A stretch of DNA of 64,000 bases from Armatimonadota bacterium (GCA_020846535.1 JADLDR010000114.1:1-64000), one strand, 5' to 3'; counted from the stretch's first letter, positions 44,488-53,853 are shown. Numbers and translations: made by a program. The notes: generated by a model not told the origin, from the letters alone.

Positions 44488-47082
44488 ATGAGGTGGCGCT
44501 GGGGATTGGCGGCGTTGTTCGGCCTGCTGGCGATGGAAACCGTTTTCGCTTTCGAAACGCTGGGGCCGGGAAAGTGGTTTTTGAAGCTGACCAACCCGGA
44601 GGGAAGCGGGAAGGCGATCAGCGTAAGGATTCATTTCAATCCGAACCGGGATCCGTGGTACGGAGAAACGCTTTATGCAGGCGGCGGGGAGCCGCAGAAG
44701 CAGCCTCTGCCGCAAACCGGGTGGCTGGCCGAAGGGGCGTCCACGGGCTGGATCGATATCGGGCGCTTCATGAGCGCCTCGCCGACGTTCGCCGGGTCGC
44801 CGAATTACCTGAACCCGGTCTTCCTGGGAGTCTACCAGTCGCCGGAGGGGAAAACGCTCGATTTGCAGGCGGAACTGGCCTGGGGAGGAGAAAAGCGAGG
44901 GGCACAGCGGTTTCGGTTCCGGAACTACCGGGCCGCGTCGCTGGGCTATCAGACCTGGCTGGGCAGCGGCCCGAAATTACCCACCGTGGGCCTTCTGATC
45001 CCGGTCGATCCGGCCAGAGGAGAGAGGATATACACCTTCGAGCAGGCCGCCGACCAGCAGTTGCGCTGGATTCGATCCCTGCCGCCGCTCGAAAAAAGGC
45101 CGGAGAAGATATTTTTCTGGTCGCACCAAGGCGGCGTGCAGTTCGAGGAGCCGACGTCCCTCTCCCGGATGCAGTTCCGGATCCTGAAGGAACTCGGCTA
45201 TAACTGCCTGACCGAATACGCCGCCGACGCCCGGGACATCGAAGCACTCAAAAAGGCGGGCTATACGCCCAATCGCACCAAAATGGTTCACCTGGGAGAC
45301 CCGGAGGCGACAGCGGCGGAGATGAAGAAGCGCGGCCTCCTCCGGTGGGTGCGCTTCGCGAACCTGGGGGACGAGATCAGCCTGTCCCTGAAAACCAGGC
45401 CCGAGGAGCAGGACCGTCGCTTCCGCCAGTACCTCCGAAGAAACGGCTTCGAGCCGATGGTGATGGTTCGCCCTGAAGAGGAAGCCGAGGCCCGGGGCCT
45501 GCCCGAAGCGGACCGGTGGAACCTGGTGCGCCTGGGTGGAACGCTCCAGCCCGAAAAGCCGGAGTTGTTTTATGAGGCCGCCAACTTTCGCTACCGGCTC
45601 TGGGGCGAGGAGTTGAAGGCATCCGTCCGGCGGGCGGAAGCCCTGTTTCCGAAGCCGCTTCACTCCGGGGCCAATTTCAGCCCGCATCTGAACAACTGGC
45701 CCGATGTCCGCCAGTGGATCGATCTGGCGAAAACGAACGCCCTGACGATGCCCTGGTCGGAGGACTGGTGGTGGCAGATCCCGGAGCCATCCCCCCAGAG
45801 CAGCGGCTTCGTCCTGGACGCCCTGCGCCTGGCGGCCCGCTACCACAACCGCCCCATCATGTATTACACCATCCCCGATCCTGGCGAGACCCCGGAGCAT
45901 TTCACGCGGATGAATTATCTGGCCCTGAGCCGGGGGGCGAAAGTGCTGGATCATTTTGCCATCTACCACCAGGGCTGGGGAACGTGCGACTATATCGACT
46001 TTTATTTGAGCCGCGGGATGTTCCCGGCCATTCGCCGGATCATCGGGGATGTGGCGCGTGTCGAAGACCGGCTGGCCCCGGCCCGGCCCCGGCGGGCGCA
46101 GGTGGCGGTCGTCCTCTCCCGCGCCTCCGATGTCTGGAACACCGAGGATTTGCTGACCAACCCCAATGAGGGCATCCGCAACAATCTCTACCACGCCCGG
46201 AACAATGCCGATAACCACGAGCGCAAAGGTTTGTGGCTGGCCCTGCGCCACGCCCAGATTCCGGTCGATCTCATCACCGATGACGATATTATCGAGGGGC
46301 GGGCGGCTTCTTATAAGGTGCTTTACCTGGCCGGTTCCGAGTTGCAGAGGAAGGCGGCGATGGCCCTCCGGCGGTGGGTGCGCCAGGGCGGTTTCCTGGT
46401 GGGCATTGCCGGGGCCGGCCTGTGGGACGAATACCGGAGGCCGATGGAAACCCTCAAGCTCGTTTACGGCATCACAACCCACACGCTCGACCGGCAGTTA
46501 AGGCGCATCGGCCCGAAATCCGACCTGCCGGGCATGAAGCCGCTCGATACCCTCCGCCGCTTTGCCGTTCCCAGCCAGAAGCCGGTGGATATGGACGCAC
46601 TCTGCTACCGGGAGACGATGAAACCGGCCAGGGGAGCCAGGGCGCTGGCCCGCTATAAGGACGGCTCCGTCGGGGCGGTGGAGAACCGTTTCGGGGAGGG
46701 CAAGGCATGGCTGATCGGCACGCTGCCCTCAATGGCCTACCAGAAGCCGGCCATGTCTTCCGCCGCTCTGCCGACCGCCTTCCCGAAGGCGATCCGGAAC
46801 CTCATCGCATCCCCGGCGCGGCAGATGAAGGTCGCGCAGCCGGCCGCCGCCTCGGAACCGCTGGTCGAGGCTGTCTGGATGGATTCTCCCGGGGGAGCCA
46901 TCATTCCTCTTATCAACTTCCACCCGCGCCCTGTCCGCAAGCTGACCCTGCGCCTGAGCGATTCCCCGCGCATCCGAACGGTTCGCAGCATCCATCAGGG
47001 GGCCTTGCCGGTGACGCGCAGAGGCGGGGCGGCCTATGTCACACTGCCCCTGAACCTGACCGATTTTCTGGTGGTGAACTGA
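44488..47082 (+). CDS. Secreted glycoside-hydrolase-like protein
   Basis: The 864-residue protein has a signal peptide (WGLAALFGLLAMETVFA). The N-terminal 160 residues form a beta-rich domain. The middle looks like a TIM barrel (DEISLSLK near 290-300; WSEDWWWQIPEPSPQSSG near 430). Residues about 530-690 resemble the trimerisation (glutamine-amidotransferase-like) domain of GH42-type galactosidases: VAVVLSRASDVWNTEDLLTN, then YLAGSELQRKAAMALRRWV and GGFLVGIAGAGLWDEY. A short beta domain closes it. Substrate is unknown. AGGGAGG precedes ATG 44488. Its stop overlaps aroA (TGATG), an unexpected pairing. Confidence 0.65.
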   Translation: MRWRWGLAALFGLLAMETVFAFETLGPGKWFLKLTNPEGSGKAISVRIHFNPNRDPWYGETLYAGGGEPQKQPLPQTGWLAEGASTGWIDIGRFMSASPTFAGSPNYLNPVFLGVYQSPEGKTLDLQAELAWGGEKRGAQRFRFRNYRAASLGYQTWLGSGPKLPTVGLLIPVDPARGERIYTFEQAADQQLRWIRSLPPLEKRPEKIFFWSHQGGVQFEEPTSLSRMQFRILKELGYNCLTEYAADARDIEALKKAGYTPNRTKMVHLGDPEATAAEMKKRGLLRWVRFANLGDEISLSLKTRPEEQDRRFRQYLRRNGFEPMVMVRPEEEAEARGLPEADRWNLVRLGGTLQPEKPELFYEAANFRYRLWGEELKASVRRAEALFPKPLHSGANFSPHLNNWPDVRQWIDLAKTNALTMPWSEDWWWQIPEPSPQSSGFVLDALRLAARYHNRPIMYYTIPDPGETPEHFTRMNYLALSRGAKVLDHFAIYHQGWGTCDYIDFYLSRGMFPAIRRIIGDVARVEDRLAPARPRRAQVAVVLSRASDVWNTEDLLTNPNEGIRNNLYHARNNADNHERKGLWLALRHAQIPVDLITDDDIIEGRAASYKVLYLAGSELQRKAAMALRRWVRQGGFLVGIAGAGLWDEYRRPMETLKLVYGITTHTLDRQLRRIGPKSDLPGMKPLDTLRRFAVPSQKPVDMDALCYRETMKPARGARALARYKDGSVGAVENRFGEGKAWLIGTLPSMAYQKPAMSSAALPTAFPKAIRNLIASPARQMKVAQPAAASEPLVEAVWMDSPGGAIIPLINFHPRPVRKLTLRLSDSPRIRTVRSIHQGALPVTRRGGAAYVTLPLNLTDFLVVN

Positions 47083-48353
47083 TGCTTCCCGATGTTTTGG
47101 CGATAGAGACCGTCTCCCGGGTCGATGCCTGTGTGGAGATTCCCGGCTCCAAGAGCTACACCAACCGCGCCCTGGTGATGGCGGCCCTGGCGGAAGGCGC
47201 GAGCCGCCTGACCCATGCCCTCCGCAGCGATGACACCCTCTATATGGCGGACGGCCTGCGGGCTTTCGGAGCCGTGATCGAGGAAGAGGAAGAAACCTTG
47301 ATTGTCCGGGGAACGGGAGGGCGCTTGCAGACGCCCTCCCGGCCGGTCTTTATCGGCAATGCGGGCACGGCCATGCGCTTCCTGACGGCGCTTGCGGGGC
47401 TTGCAGAGGGCGCATCGGAGCTGACGGGCGTTCCCAGGATGCGACAGCGCCCTATCCAGGATCTGCTGGGCGGCCTCCAGCTGCTCGGAATCCGCGCTAT
47501 CTCCAGGCAGGGAAACGGCTGCCCGCCGGTGGTCGTGGAGGGAGGGATCTTCCGGGGCGGCTTCACCCGGATGCCCGGCGACCGGAGCAGCCAGTACTTC
47601 ACCGCCATCCTGCTGGCCGCGCCTTACGCCCGGGAGGATGTGACGGTGGAGGTGATCGGTGACCTGACTTCCAGGCCCTACCTGGAGATGACGATAGAGG
47701 GAATGCGCTCCTTCGGCGTGCAGGTGGAGAACGACCGTTTCCGGGCGTTCCATGTCCGGGCGGGGCAGCGATACCGGGCTGGGGAGCATGCGGTCGAGGC
47801 CGACGCCTCCAATGCCAGCTACTTCCTGGCGGCTGCGGCGGTTACGGGCGGGCGGGTGAGAGTGCTGCACATCAACCCGGCCTCCGCGCAGGGGGATATC
47901 CGCTTCGCGGATGTGCTGGCCCGGATGGGCTGCCGGGTGGTGAAGGGGCCGGACTGGATCGAGGTCGAAGGGGGAAGTCTTCAGGGAGTCGATATCGATC
48001 TGAACGATATGCCCGATATGGCCCAGACCCTTGCGGTGGCAGCCGCATTCGCCTCTTCTCCCACCCGGATTCGCAATGTGGGGAATTTGCGGATCAAGGA
48101 AACCGACCGGGTGGCCTCGACCGCCGCCGAACTGCAGAAAATCGGGGCCGGAGCGGAAGAATTCGAGGATGGCCTGCTCGTGACCCCGCGCCCTCTGCAC
48201 GGAGCCGATATCGCCACTTATGACGACCACCGGATGGCGATGAGCTTCGCGGTGGCCGGACTGAAGGTTCCCGGCATCCGCATCCTCAACCCGGGCTGCG
48301 TTTCCAAAACCTTTCCCGATTTCTTCGACCGATGGCGGCAGCTTTATCCATGA
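47082..48353 (+). CDS. aroA: 3-phosphoshikimate 1-carboxyvinyltransferase (EPSP synthase)
   Basis: The 423-residue enzyme transfers enolpyruvate from PEP to shikimate-3-phosphate. It has the usual motifs: PGSKSYTNRAL near residue 20, GNAGTAMRFLTAL near 90, RMRQRPIQDLL, DASNASYFLAAAA near 245, LRIKETDRV and DDHRMAMSFA near the C terminus. Length and order are normal. It overlaps the glycosidase-like gene (TGATG) and the VKOR-like gene (ATGA), so three genes are translated in series. aroQ lies separately at 57.8 kb. Confidence 0.95.
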   Translation: MLPDVLAIETVSRVDACVEIPGSKSYTNRALVMAALAEGASRLTHALRSDDTLYMADGLRAFGAVIEEEEETLIVRGTGGRLQTPSRPVFIGNAGTAMRFLTALAGLAEGASELTGVPRMRQRPIQDLLGGLQLLGIRAISRQGNGCPPVVVEGGIFRGGFTRMPGDRSSQYFTAILLAAPYAREDVTVEVIGDLTSRPYLEMTIEGMRSFGVQVENDRFRAFHVRAGQRYRAGEHAVEADASNASYFLAAAAVTGGRVRVLHINPASAQGDIRFADVLARMGCRVVKGPDWIEVEGGSLQGVDIDLNDMPDMAQTLAVAAAFASSPTRIRNVGNLRIKETDRVASTAAELQKIGAGAEEFEDGLLVTPRPLHGADIATYDDHRMAMSFAVAGLKVPGIRILNPGCVSKTFPDFFDRWRQLYP

Positions 48354-48757
48354 ACGGCCTGATTGCCACTCTTCTCTTCTTATCGCTTGCAGGGCTGGCG
48401 GACGCGGTTCTTTTTACGCGGGCCTACTACCGTAACCGCGTCTGCCCGCTGCCCGATGATCAGTGCCGGAGCGTCCACGAACACCCGGATGCCCGCCTGC
48501 TGGGGATTCCTAACAGCCTTCTGGCTACAGGCTATTATCTTTTCCTGACGGGAATCGCGGCGGCGGGATTGCGGAAAGGATCGGTCCCTTTGCTCGATCC
48601 GGCCCTGGCGTTCAGCGCGGCAACGCTCCTTCTCGGGGCGTATCTCCTGTATTCGCTATTTGTGAAAATCAAGGGCCGCTGCCCCGGCTGAATCTTCGGC
48701 CATGCGGTCAACCTGGCGTTGGCCCTCGATCTGGCGGCTTTGAAGTGGATGGGATAA
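48350..48757 (+). CDS. VKOR-like membrane oxidoreductase with in-frame TGA (possible selenoprotein)
   Basis: Up to the TGA at 48689-48691 the protein has 113 residues; read through, it has 135. It shows vitamin K epoxide reductase features: helix 1, a loop cysteine pair C32 and C39 (VCPLPDDQC), LLGIPNSLLATGYYLFL, a further helix, then KIKGRCPG-TGA-IFGHAVNLALAL. In VKOR the redox site is CxxC followed by a conserved His/Asn helix. The TGA replaces exactly the second Cys, at codon 114, and homology continues after it in the same frame to TAA 48757. So either this is a selenocysteine protein (CPGU) or a recent nonsense mutation. VKOR reoxidises DsbA-type partners. The ATG overlaps the aroA stop. 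Confidence 0.65.
48698..48724 (+). promoter_or_regulatory. Candidate SECIS-like hairpin after the TGA
   Basis: A stem GGCCA/TGGCC (48698-48702 with 48720-48724), an asymmetric bulge and a GC/GC pair enclose a 10-nt loop starting GG (48706-48715), 14 nt after the TGA. Bacterial SECIS loops usually start with G. The stem is short and such hairpins are frequent at this GC content. Confidence 0.3.
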
Positions 48758-48832
48758 ACGCGAGATCGTTTTTGAAGAGCATCCATAAACAATAAATGTT
48801 ATATTCCTTAACATGTGGAGGCGTTCGCCAAA

Positions 48833-50422
48833 ATGGCTGAAAGGCGTTGCGATGTGTTGATTGTCGGGGGAGGAACCGGAGGGTGCGCGGCGGCGATAGC
48901 GGCCTGCAGCCTGGGTTTCAAAGCGATCATGACCGAAGAGACCGCCTGGGTAGGAGGGCAGTTGACTTCCCAGGCCGTGCCTCCCGACGAGAACCCCTGG
49001 ATCGAGCAGTTCGGATGCACGGCCCGCTACCGTCAGTTCCGCGAGGGCGTGCGCCGGTTTTATAGGGAGTACTACCCGCTGACCCCGCAGGCCCGGGCCG
49101 TCGCTCGTCTGAATCCGGGCATGGGCGGGGTATCCCGCATCTGCCATGAACCGCGGGTGGCCCTGGCCGTCCTGGAGCAGATGATGCACTACCCCCGTTC
49201 CGCGGGCGGGCTGGAAGTCTTGCATTACCGCAAGGCTGTGTCCGCCGAAACTCACGGCGACCGGGTGGCCGCTGTGACCCTGCGCCATCTCCATACCGGG
49301 GAAGAAGAGACGATTTCCGCCGCGTACATCATCGATGCGACCGAACTGGGAGATCTGCTTCCTCTGGCCGAAGTGGAGTATGTGACGGGCTCGGAATCGC
49401 AGAGTGAGACCGGGGAGCCTCACGCCGTCAGCGGCCCGGCCCAGCCGGACAACGTGCAGGGCTTTACCTGGTGCTTTCCGATGGCCTACGACCCGGAAGG
49501 CGACCATACCATCGAAAAGCCTGCCCGGTACGAACGGTGGCGAGATTATGTTCCTGACCTCAACCCTGCCTGGCCGGGCAGTCTCTTCGATTGGTCTTAT
49601 ACCCACCCGGTCACCCTTCAGCCGGTCCGGCGCGTACTCTTTCCCTGGGAATCCTCCAATCCGGGCGATGCCCTCTGGCTCTACCGCCGGATCGTCTGCA
49701 AAGAACTCTATCCGGACGGGGCGATGCCGCACGAGGTCACCCTGGTCAACTGGCCCCAGAACGACTACTGGGAGGGAAACATCATCGATAAGCCCCGAGA
49801 GGAAGCGGACCGCTATCTGGAGGAGTGCCGCCAGCTTTCGCTAAGCTGGCTCTACTGGCTCCAGACCGAAACGCCCCGGCCCGACGGCGGAACGGGCTAC
49901 CCCGGCCTTCACCTGCGGCCCGATATGGTCGGCTCTGAGGACGGCCTGGCGCTGTCTCCTTATATCCGCGAATCCAGACGGATCCGGGCGGTCTTTACCG
50001 TAACCGAGCTTCATATCGGAACCGATGCGCGGGAGGGCAGGGAAGCCGCCTTTTTCAAGGACAGCGTGGGGGTGGGCAGCTATCGCATCGATCTGCATCC
50101 CAGCACCGGAGGGGACAACTATATCGATATCTCCTCCCTGCCCTACCAGATCCCACTGGGGGCGCTCCTGCCCGTGCGGGTGGAAAACCTTCTGCCTGCC
50201 TGCAAGAACCTGGGCGTCACCCACATCACCAACGGCTGCTACCGCCTCCACCCTGTGGAATGGAACATCGGAGAAGCGGTCGGCCTGCTGGCGGCTTTCT
50301 GCCTGGCGCGGGGCGTGGAGGCCCGGCAGGTACGCGAAGACGAAACGCTGCTGGGAGAATACCAGGGCCTGCTGCGCTCCCAGGGGCTGGAGCTGGAGTG
50401 GCCGCATACGTTTCCGGTGTAG
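48833..50422 (+). CDS. FAD-dependent oxidoreductase
   Basis: The 529-residue protein starts with a Rossmann FAD-binding motif VLIVGGGTGGCAAAIAA (residues 8-24) and the WVGGQLTSQ segment of the FAD_oxidored family. A second dinucleotide-contact segment IIDATELGDLLPLA is near 165, and the C-terminal part has VRVENLLPACKNLGVTHIT and GEAVGLLAAFCLARG. Members oxidise unknown substrates and are common in Planctomycetes and Armatimonadota. No signal peptide is visible. ATG 48833 was chosen over GTG 48815 because GGAGG lies 11 bp before it. It is followed by a broken cytochrome c gene. Confidence 0.85.
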   Translation: MAERRCDVLIVGGGTGGCAAAIAACSLGFKAIMTEETAWVGGQLTSQAVPPDENPWIEQFGCTARYRQFREGVRRFYREYYPLTPQARAVARLNPGMGGVSRICHEPRVALAVLEQMMHYPRSAGGLEVLHYRKAVSAETHGDRVAAVTLRHLHTGEEETISAAYIIDATELGDLLPLAEVEYVTGSESQSETGEPHAVSGPAQPDNVQGFTWCFPMAYDPEGDHTIEKPARYERWRDYVPDLNPAWPGSLFDWSYTHPVTLQPVRRVLFPWESSNPGDALWLYRRIVCKELYPDGAMPHEVTLVNWPQNDYWEGNIIDKPREEADRYLEECRQLSLSWLYWLQTETPRPDGGTGYPGLHLRPDMVGSEDGLALSPYIRESRRIRAVFTVTELHIGTDAREGREAAFFKDSVGVGSYRIDLHPSTGGDNYIDISSLPYQIPLGALLPVRVENLLPACKNLGVTHITNGCYRLHPVEWNIGEAVGLLAAFCLARGVEARQVREDETLLGEYQGLLRSQGLELEWPHTFPV

Positions 50423-50579
50423 GGGAGGAGAAGAACGCGGTTTGGCATCCGGCGATATGGATCGGATAATCCGGTAATTTTTATATCGGCGGAATACCGG
50501 GATCTGTCGAATCGGCGTATCGGAGGTGACTGCCCCAACCCCTCGCCTTGCCCCTCACGGAGGCCCAATCTCAGGAGTG

Positions 50580-50843
50580 ACAGCAGGCCTGCGCCCCTAC
50601 CTGCGGGACATTCTGCCGCTCTTCTGGCGGCGATTTTCGAGGCTGCCTGCCTGTCCGTGCTGGCAGGGGCCTGGAGCCGCGCTGCGGATAACGAGGCGGA
50701 GGGGAAGCCGAACAAAGCCTTGATCGACCGTGGCCGCTACCTGGTCGACCGGGTGGGCATGTGCGGCGATTGGCGTGGTTACCTACCTGAAGTCCATCAA
50801 GCCCGCCCCTGCGCCGGAGGCGACAGCCAATGCCTCTCCTTAA
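50580..50843 (+). pseudogene. Internally deleted cytochrome c gene
   Basis: The first part encodes a hydrophobic leader (AALLAAIFEAACLSVLAGA) and ALIDRGRYLVDRVGMCGD, the start of a CxxCH-type cytochrome c (expected CGDCH). Within about 10 bases the frame shifts to GVVTYLKSIKPAPAPEATAN and stop TAA (50841-50843), the typical last helix of such cytochromes. The body, including the distal heme-binding Cys-His, is missing. It is a deletion derivative without heme-binding capacity. The 50423-50579 stretch shows nothing else. Confidence 0.65.
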
Positions 50844-50856
50844 TCGGGCAGGAAAG

Positions 50857-51477
50857 CTATCCCCTGTCCTTCAGCCAGCGGGCAGGATTGCCTGCGACCA
50901 CCACACCGGGGGGCACGTTCTTCACCACGACGGCCCCCATCCCTACCATGCTGTCCTGCCTGACCTGCAAATACTGCCTCACATTGCAGCCCTGACCCAG
51001 ATAGCAGTCCGGCTCCACATGCACCGAACCGGCCAGCAGCACCCCGCTTGCCAGGGTCGTTCGGTCCTCGATCACATCGTCGTGGTTGATGATGCACCCG
51101 CTCAGGCAAAAGACGAAATTGCCCAGGCGGGCGTTCAGGCCGACATAGCAGTTCGGATAGAGGACGCATCCCACCCCGATCTTTGCCGTTCTGGAAACGA
51201 ACACGGTCGGGTCGATCAGGGTCGCCAGGCGGTCGCGGGGCACCGTGAGGCGCTGCAACCCTTCGCAGTAGGGTGCGACAAGGGCTTGAGGGTATTGCCC
51301 CACAATATCCATCCCCCCCAGCACCGGATATCCGTTTATAACCTCCCCGATCTGGCTGCCGGTGGGCGAGATATACCCCATCAGGTTCCATGTTTCCTTG
51401 TCGCGGTTCGCCCTTTCCACAATTTCCGCCATCTCCGGGCCGTGAGCCCCGATGCCCAATATCATCAAATCGCGCAT
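50857..51477 (-). CDS. NeuD-type sugar O-acyltransferase
   Basis: The 206-residue protein has a Rossmann-like start MILGIGAHGPEMAEIV, then a left-handed beta-helix built from hexapeptide repeats (IGVGCVLYPNCYVGLNARLG, INHDDVIEDRTTLASGVLLA). It ends with the MGAVVVKNVPPGVVVAGNPA cap. NeuD/PglD-type enzymes transfer acetyl from acetyl-CoA to nucleotide-sugar amines or sialic acid. It probably helps make a surface sugar. No sugar nucleotide genes are adjacent; the glycosyltransferase/exporter set is 7 kb away. Confidence 0.88.
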   Translation of the reverse strand: MRDLMILGIGAHGPEMAEIVERANRDKETWNLMGYISPTGSQIGEVINGYPVLGGMDIVGQYPQALVAPYCEGLQRLTVPRDRLATLIDPTVFVSRTAKIGVGCVLYPNCYVGLNARLGNFVFCLSGCIINHDDVIEDRTTLASGVLLAGSVHVEPDCYLGQGCNVRQYLQVRQDSMVGMGAVVVKNVPPGVVVAGNPARWLKDRG

Positions 51478-51490
51478 GAATCGCTCCTTA

Positions 51491-52159
51491 TCAGGATACC
51501 CTCACCTCGATAGTCCAGCCGACGATATCCAGGTCGGCATCGGGGCAGTCGCCGGGCAGTTCGGGCTGGGTGGCCTGCTGATTGGTATAGATGCGGTTCT
51601 GCCCCAGATCGATGGCGATATAGCTGTTGCCGGTCCCCCCCAGGGCGTCGTAGAAACGCCCCAGCCCCGGATAGGTGGGGTCTACGGGAACCTCGTTCGT
51701 GGTGATGAAATTGACTTTGATGCCCGCCAGATTCTCTATGGGAATCGCCGCAGTCGCCAGGCTGTCGATGCTGAGAGTGAATTGCAGGGTATTCGTTTGC
51801 GGGGCGGTATAATCCAGGGGACGTCCCAGGTAATCGGCAGCCAGCAATTGTGTATTGGGGATCATTCGGTAGACGCCGTAGCCGTTCGGCTGGTATTTGT
51901 CGTAGCGCAAGAAATGGCTGATGGAGCCGGTTCCCCACCCGTTCCCCCACGGCGGAAAGACCACGGGCAGCGGCCCGACGCTGAGATCGGAGGAATTATC
52001 GATAGCCATGAAGTAATAGTAATCCGTATTGATCCTCCCGGCCACAGCGAGGGTCACCACCAGCCGTTTGGTGGCTGTCTGCGCCGGATTATCCGGATAC
52101 CGGGCGCACCCTGCCAGCCCGATGAGGCAAGCCAGAAAGACTATCCTGAATCGCTGCAT
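51491..52159 (-). CDS. Putative lipoprotein
   Basis: The 222-residue protein has a lipoprotein signal peptide with lipobox LAGC (Cys 18). I do not recognise a family. The body is rich in Tyr, Asn, Pro and Thr (RINTDYYYFMAIDNSSD, VFPPWGNGWGTGSISHF) and looks like a secreted beta-sandwich. Proteins of this general style (TDYYYFVAID) occur repeatedly in Armatimonadota, but their role is unknown. It lies 13 bp upstream of the NeuD gene on the same strand, and lnt, which would acylate it, starts divergently 186 bp away. Confidence 0.7.
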   Translation of the reverse strand: MQRFRIVFLACLIGLAGCARYPDNPAQTATKRLVVTLAVAGRINTDYYYFMAIDNSSDLSVGPLPVVFPPWGNGWGTGSISHFLRYDKYQPNGYGVYRMIPNTQLLAADYLGRPLDYTAPQTNTLQFTLSIDSLATAAIPIENLAGIKVNFITTNEVPVDPTYPGLGRFYDALGGTGNSYIAIDLGQNRIYTNQQATQPELPGDCPDADLDIVGWTIEVRVS

Positions 52160-52197
52160 TTACGATCTCCTGTAAGATTGGAGAGGCAACTGCAAAA

Positions 52198-52322
52198 GCA
52201 ACCGCCCCTCCGGCCCCTCGCCGAAGCCCGGCGAGGGGGAGTTAGCCTTGGGGGACTTTGAGAGAGTACCAAGAGAACACACAATCTCAGCCCCCCGTAG
52301 CCGGGGTTGGGGGGTGCTTTCC
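52198..52322 (+). repeat. 125-bp G/C-tract repeat, copy 2
   Basis: Same order as the copy at 10081: CAACCGCC, a first hairpin around CTCGCCGAAGCCCGGCGAGG, the core CTTGGGGGACTTTGAGAGAG and CCAAGAGAACACA, then a second hairpin and GGTTGGGGGGTGCTTT. It lies just upstream of lnt. Confidence 0.75.
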
Positions 52323-52344
52323 TGAAAAAAGGAGCCTGATATTC

Positions 52345-53853
52345 TTGGTTAAAGAGATCGCGCTTTCGGCGGCGGCAGGGCTGATGATGGGCATGGCCTT
52401 TCCGAAACCGGGCTACAGTTTCCTGGCCTGGTTCGGAATGGTTCCTTTTCTGATGGTTCTGAGAAGCACCGCAGGCAGGCAGGCGTTCCGGTGTGGCTTC
52501 TGGTTCGGGTTGGCTTTTTACGGATGGCTTTTCTGGTGGGTGACGCTGTTCGGCTATCTGCCGTGGGCGGCCCTGACAGCCATTACGGCAGGGCTGACCG
52601 GCCTTTTCGCCTGGAGCGCGGCGGCAGTCTGCCGGAGAGCGCCCGGCGGGGTCTGGCTGGCGGGCGTCCCCGCGCTCTGGCTTCTCTGGGACTGGGCGCG
52701 AACACTCCTGGGGCCTCTGGCCTTCACCTGGGGCGGGCTGGGCTACTCTCAGGCCGGCTGGATCGCTGTCCTTCAGGTCGCCTCCCTGACCGGGGTGTGG
52801 GGTATCACCTTCCTGATCGTACTCTTCAATGCCGCCCTCGCCAACCTCCTCTTCTGCGCTCTGCATAACTCCGACCTGCTTCGCTCGGAGGCATATGCCG
52901 TGCGGCCCGCTGCAGTTCACTTCGCGATTGTGGCCGGCCTGGTGGCCGCCGTCTGCCTGGCCGGGCTGGCTTCCGCCCGCGAATCGCTCTACACTGGCGG
53001 AGATTCGCTTCGGATTGCCGTCATCCAGGGCGGCATCGAAAACTCGAAATTGTCCCCCGATTACGCCGTGCAGTTCGAGGAGCGATACCCGCCTCTGACG
53101 CTGGAGGCAGGCTGCTTCCAGCCCCACCTGATTCTCTGGCCCGAAACCGTCCTGCCCGATTTCTACCGGCAAAGCCCCCGGATGGAGGCCCTGGTGGCCG
53201 ACCTGACCCGCAAAACCGGGAGCGCGATTCTGGTGGGCAGCCAGGACGTGCGGGACGGAGAGTATTACAACACCGCCTTTCTGGTCGGTCCAGACGGTAA
53301 AACGCTGGGCCGCTACGACAAGGCGCAGCTTGTGCCCTTCGGGGAGGCCGTTCCCCTGCGCCGCTTCCTGCCCTCCCTCGAATCGTTCGGGGTGCCCGCC
53401 TACGATCTCTCCCCCGGCCCCGGCCACTGGCCGATGGGCTACCGCGGGCGTTCCTTCGGGGTGGTCATCTGCTCGGAATCGATGTTTCCCGATATCGCGG
53501 CAGCCAGCGCCCGCCTGGGCGCGGAACTGCTCATCGTGATCACCAACGATGCCTGGTTCGAGCGCACCGCCGCGCCCGCGCAGCATTTCCAGATGGCAGT
53601 CCTCCGCGCCGTCGAAAACCGGCGCTACCTGGCCCGCTGCGCCTCCACCGGCATCTCCGCCGTTATTTCCCCCACCGGGCGCATTCTCGAACGGGCCGAT
53701 CTCTACAGCCGCCAGGTTCTCACCGGGACGCTCCACCCGCGCTCTCAAACTACTCTGTTCACCCGCCACGGCCTGGCTGTGCCCTGGTTCTGCTTCATCC
53801 TCCTGATAGGGGCTCTATTCTACAAAGCATGGCTGGCAGGCGGCAGGATTTGA
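52345..53853 (+). CDS. lnt: Apolipoprotein N-acyltransferase
   Basis: The 502-residue protein has an N-terminal membrane domain of about six segments (residues 1-210) and a C-terminal nitrilase domain with the catalytic triad Glu 267 (WPETVLPDFY), Lys 326 (GRYDKAQLVPFGE) and Cys 376 (VVICSESMFPDIA). It adds the third acyl chain to lipoproteins in the inner membrane, consistent with an outer membrane. The start is taken at TTG 52345, preceded by AAGGAG. The open frame upstream is inside the G/C-tract repeat and is not likely coding. Confidence 0.92.
   Translation: MVKEIALSAAAGLMMGMAFPKPGYSFLAWFGMVPFLMVLRSTAGRQAFRCGFWFGLAFYGWLFWWVTLFGYLPWAALTAITAGLTGLFAWSAAAVCRRAPGGVWLAGVPALWLLWDWARTLLGPLAFTWGGLGYSQAGWIAVLQVASLTGVWGITFLIVLFNAALANLLFCALHNSDLLRSEAYAVRPAAVHFAIVAGLVAAVCLAGLASARESLYTGGDSLRIAVIQGGIENSKLSPDYAVQFEERYPPLTLEAGCFQPHLILWPETVLPDFYRQSPRMEALVADLTRKTGSAILVGSQDVRDGEYYNTAFLVGPDGKTLGRYDKAQLVPFGEAVPLRRFLPSLESFGVPAYDLSPGPGHWPMGYRGRSFGVVICSESMFPDIAAASARLGAELLIVITNDAWFERTAAPAQHFQMAVLRAVENRRYLARCASTGISAVISPTGRILERADLYSRQVLTGTLHPRSQTTLFTRHGLAVPWFCFILLIGALFYKAWLAGGRI

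Noticed and set aside
50857-50995. Plus-strand frame continuing from the cytochrome remnant (50657-50995)
   Set aside because: After the cytochrome-like start it reads antisense to the NeuD gene; the true continuation is in another frame and stops at 50843.
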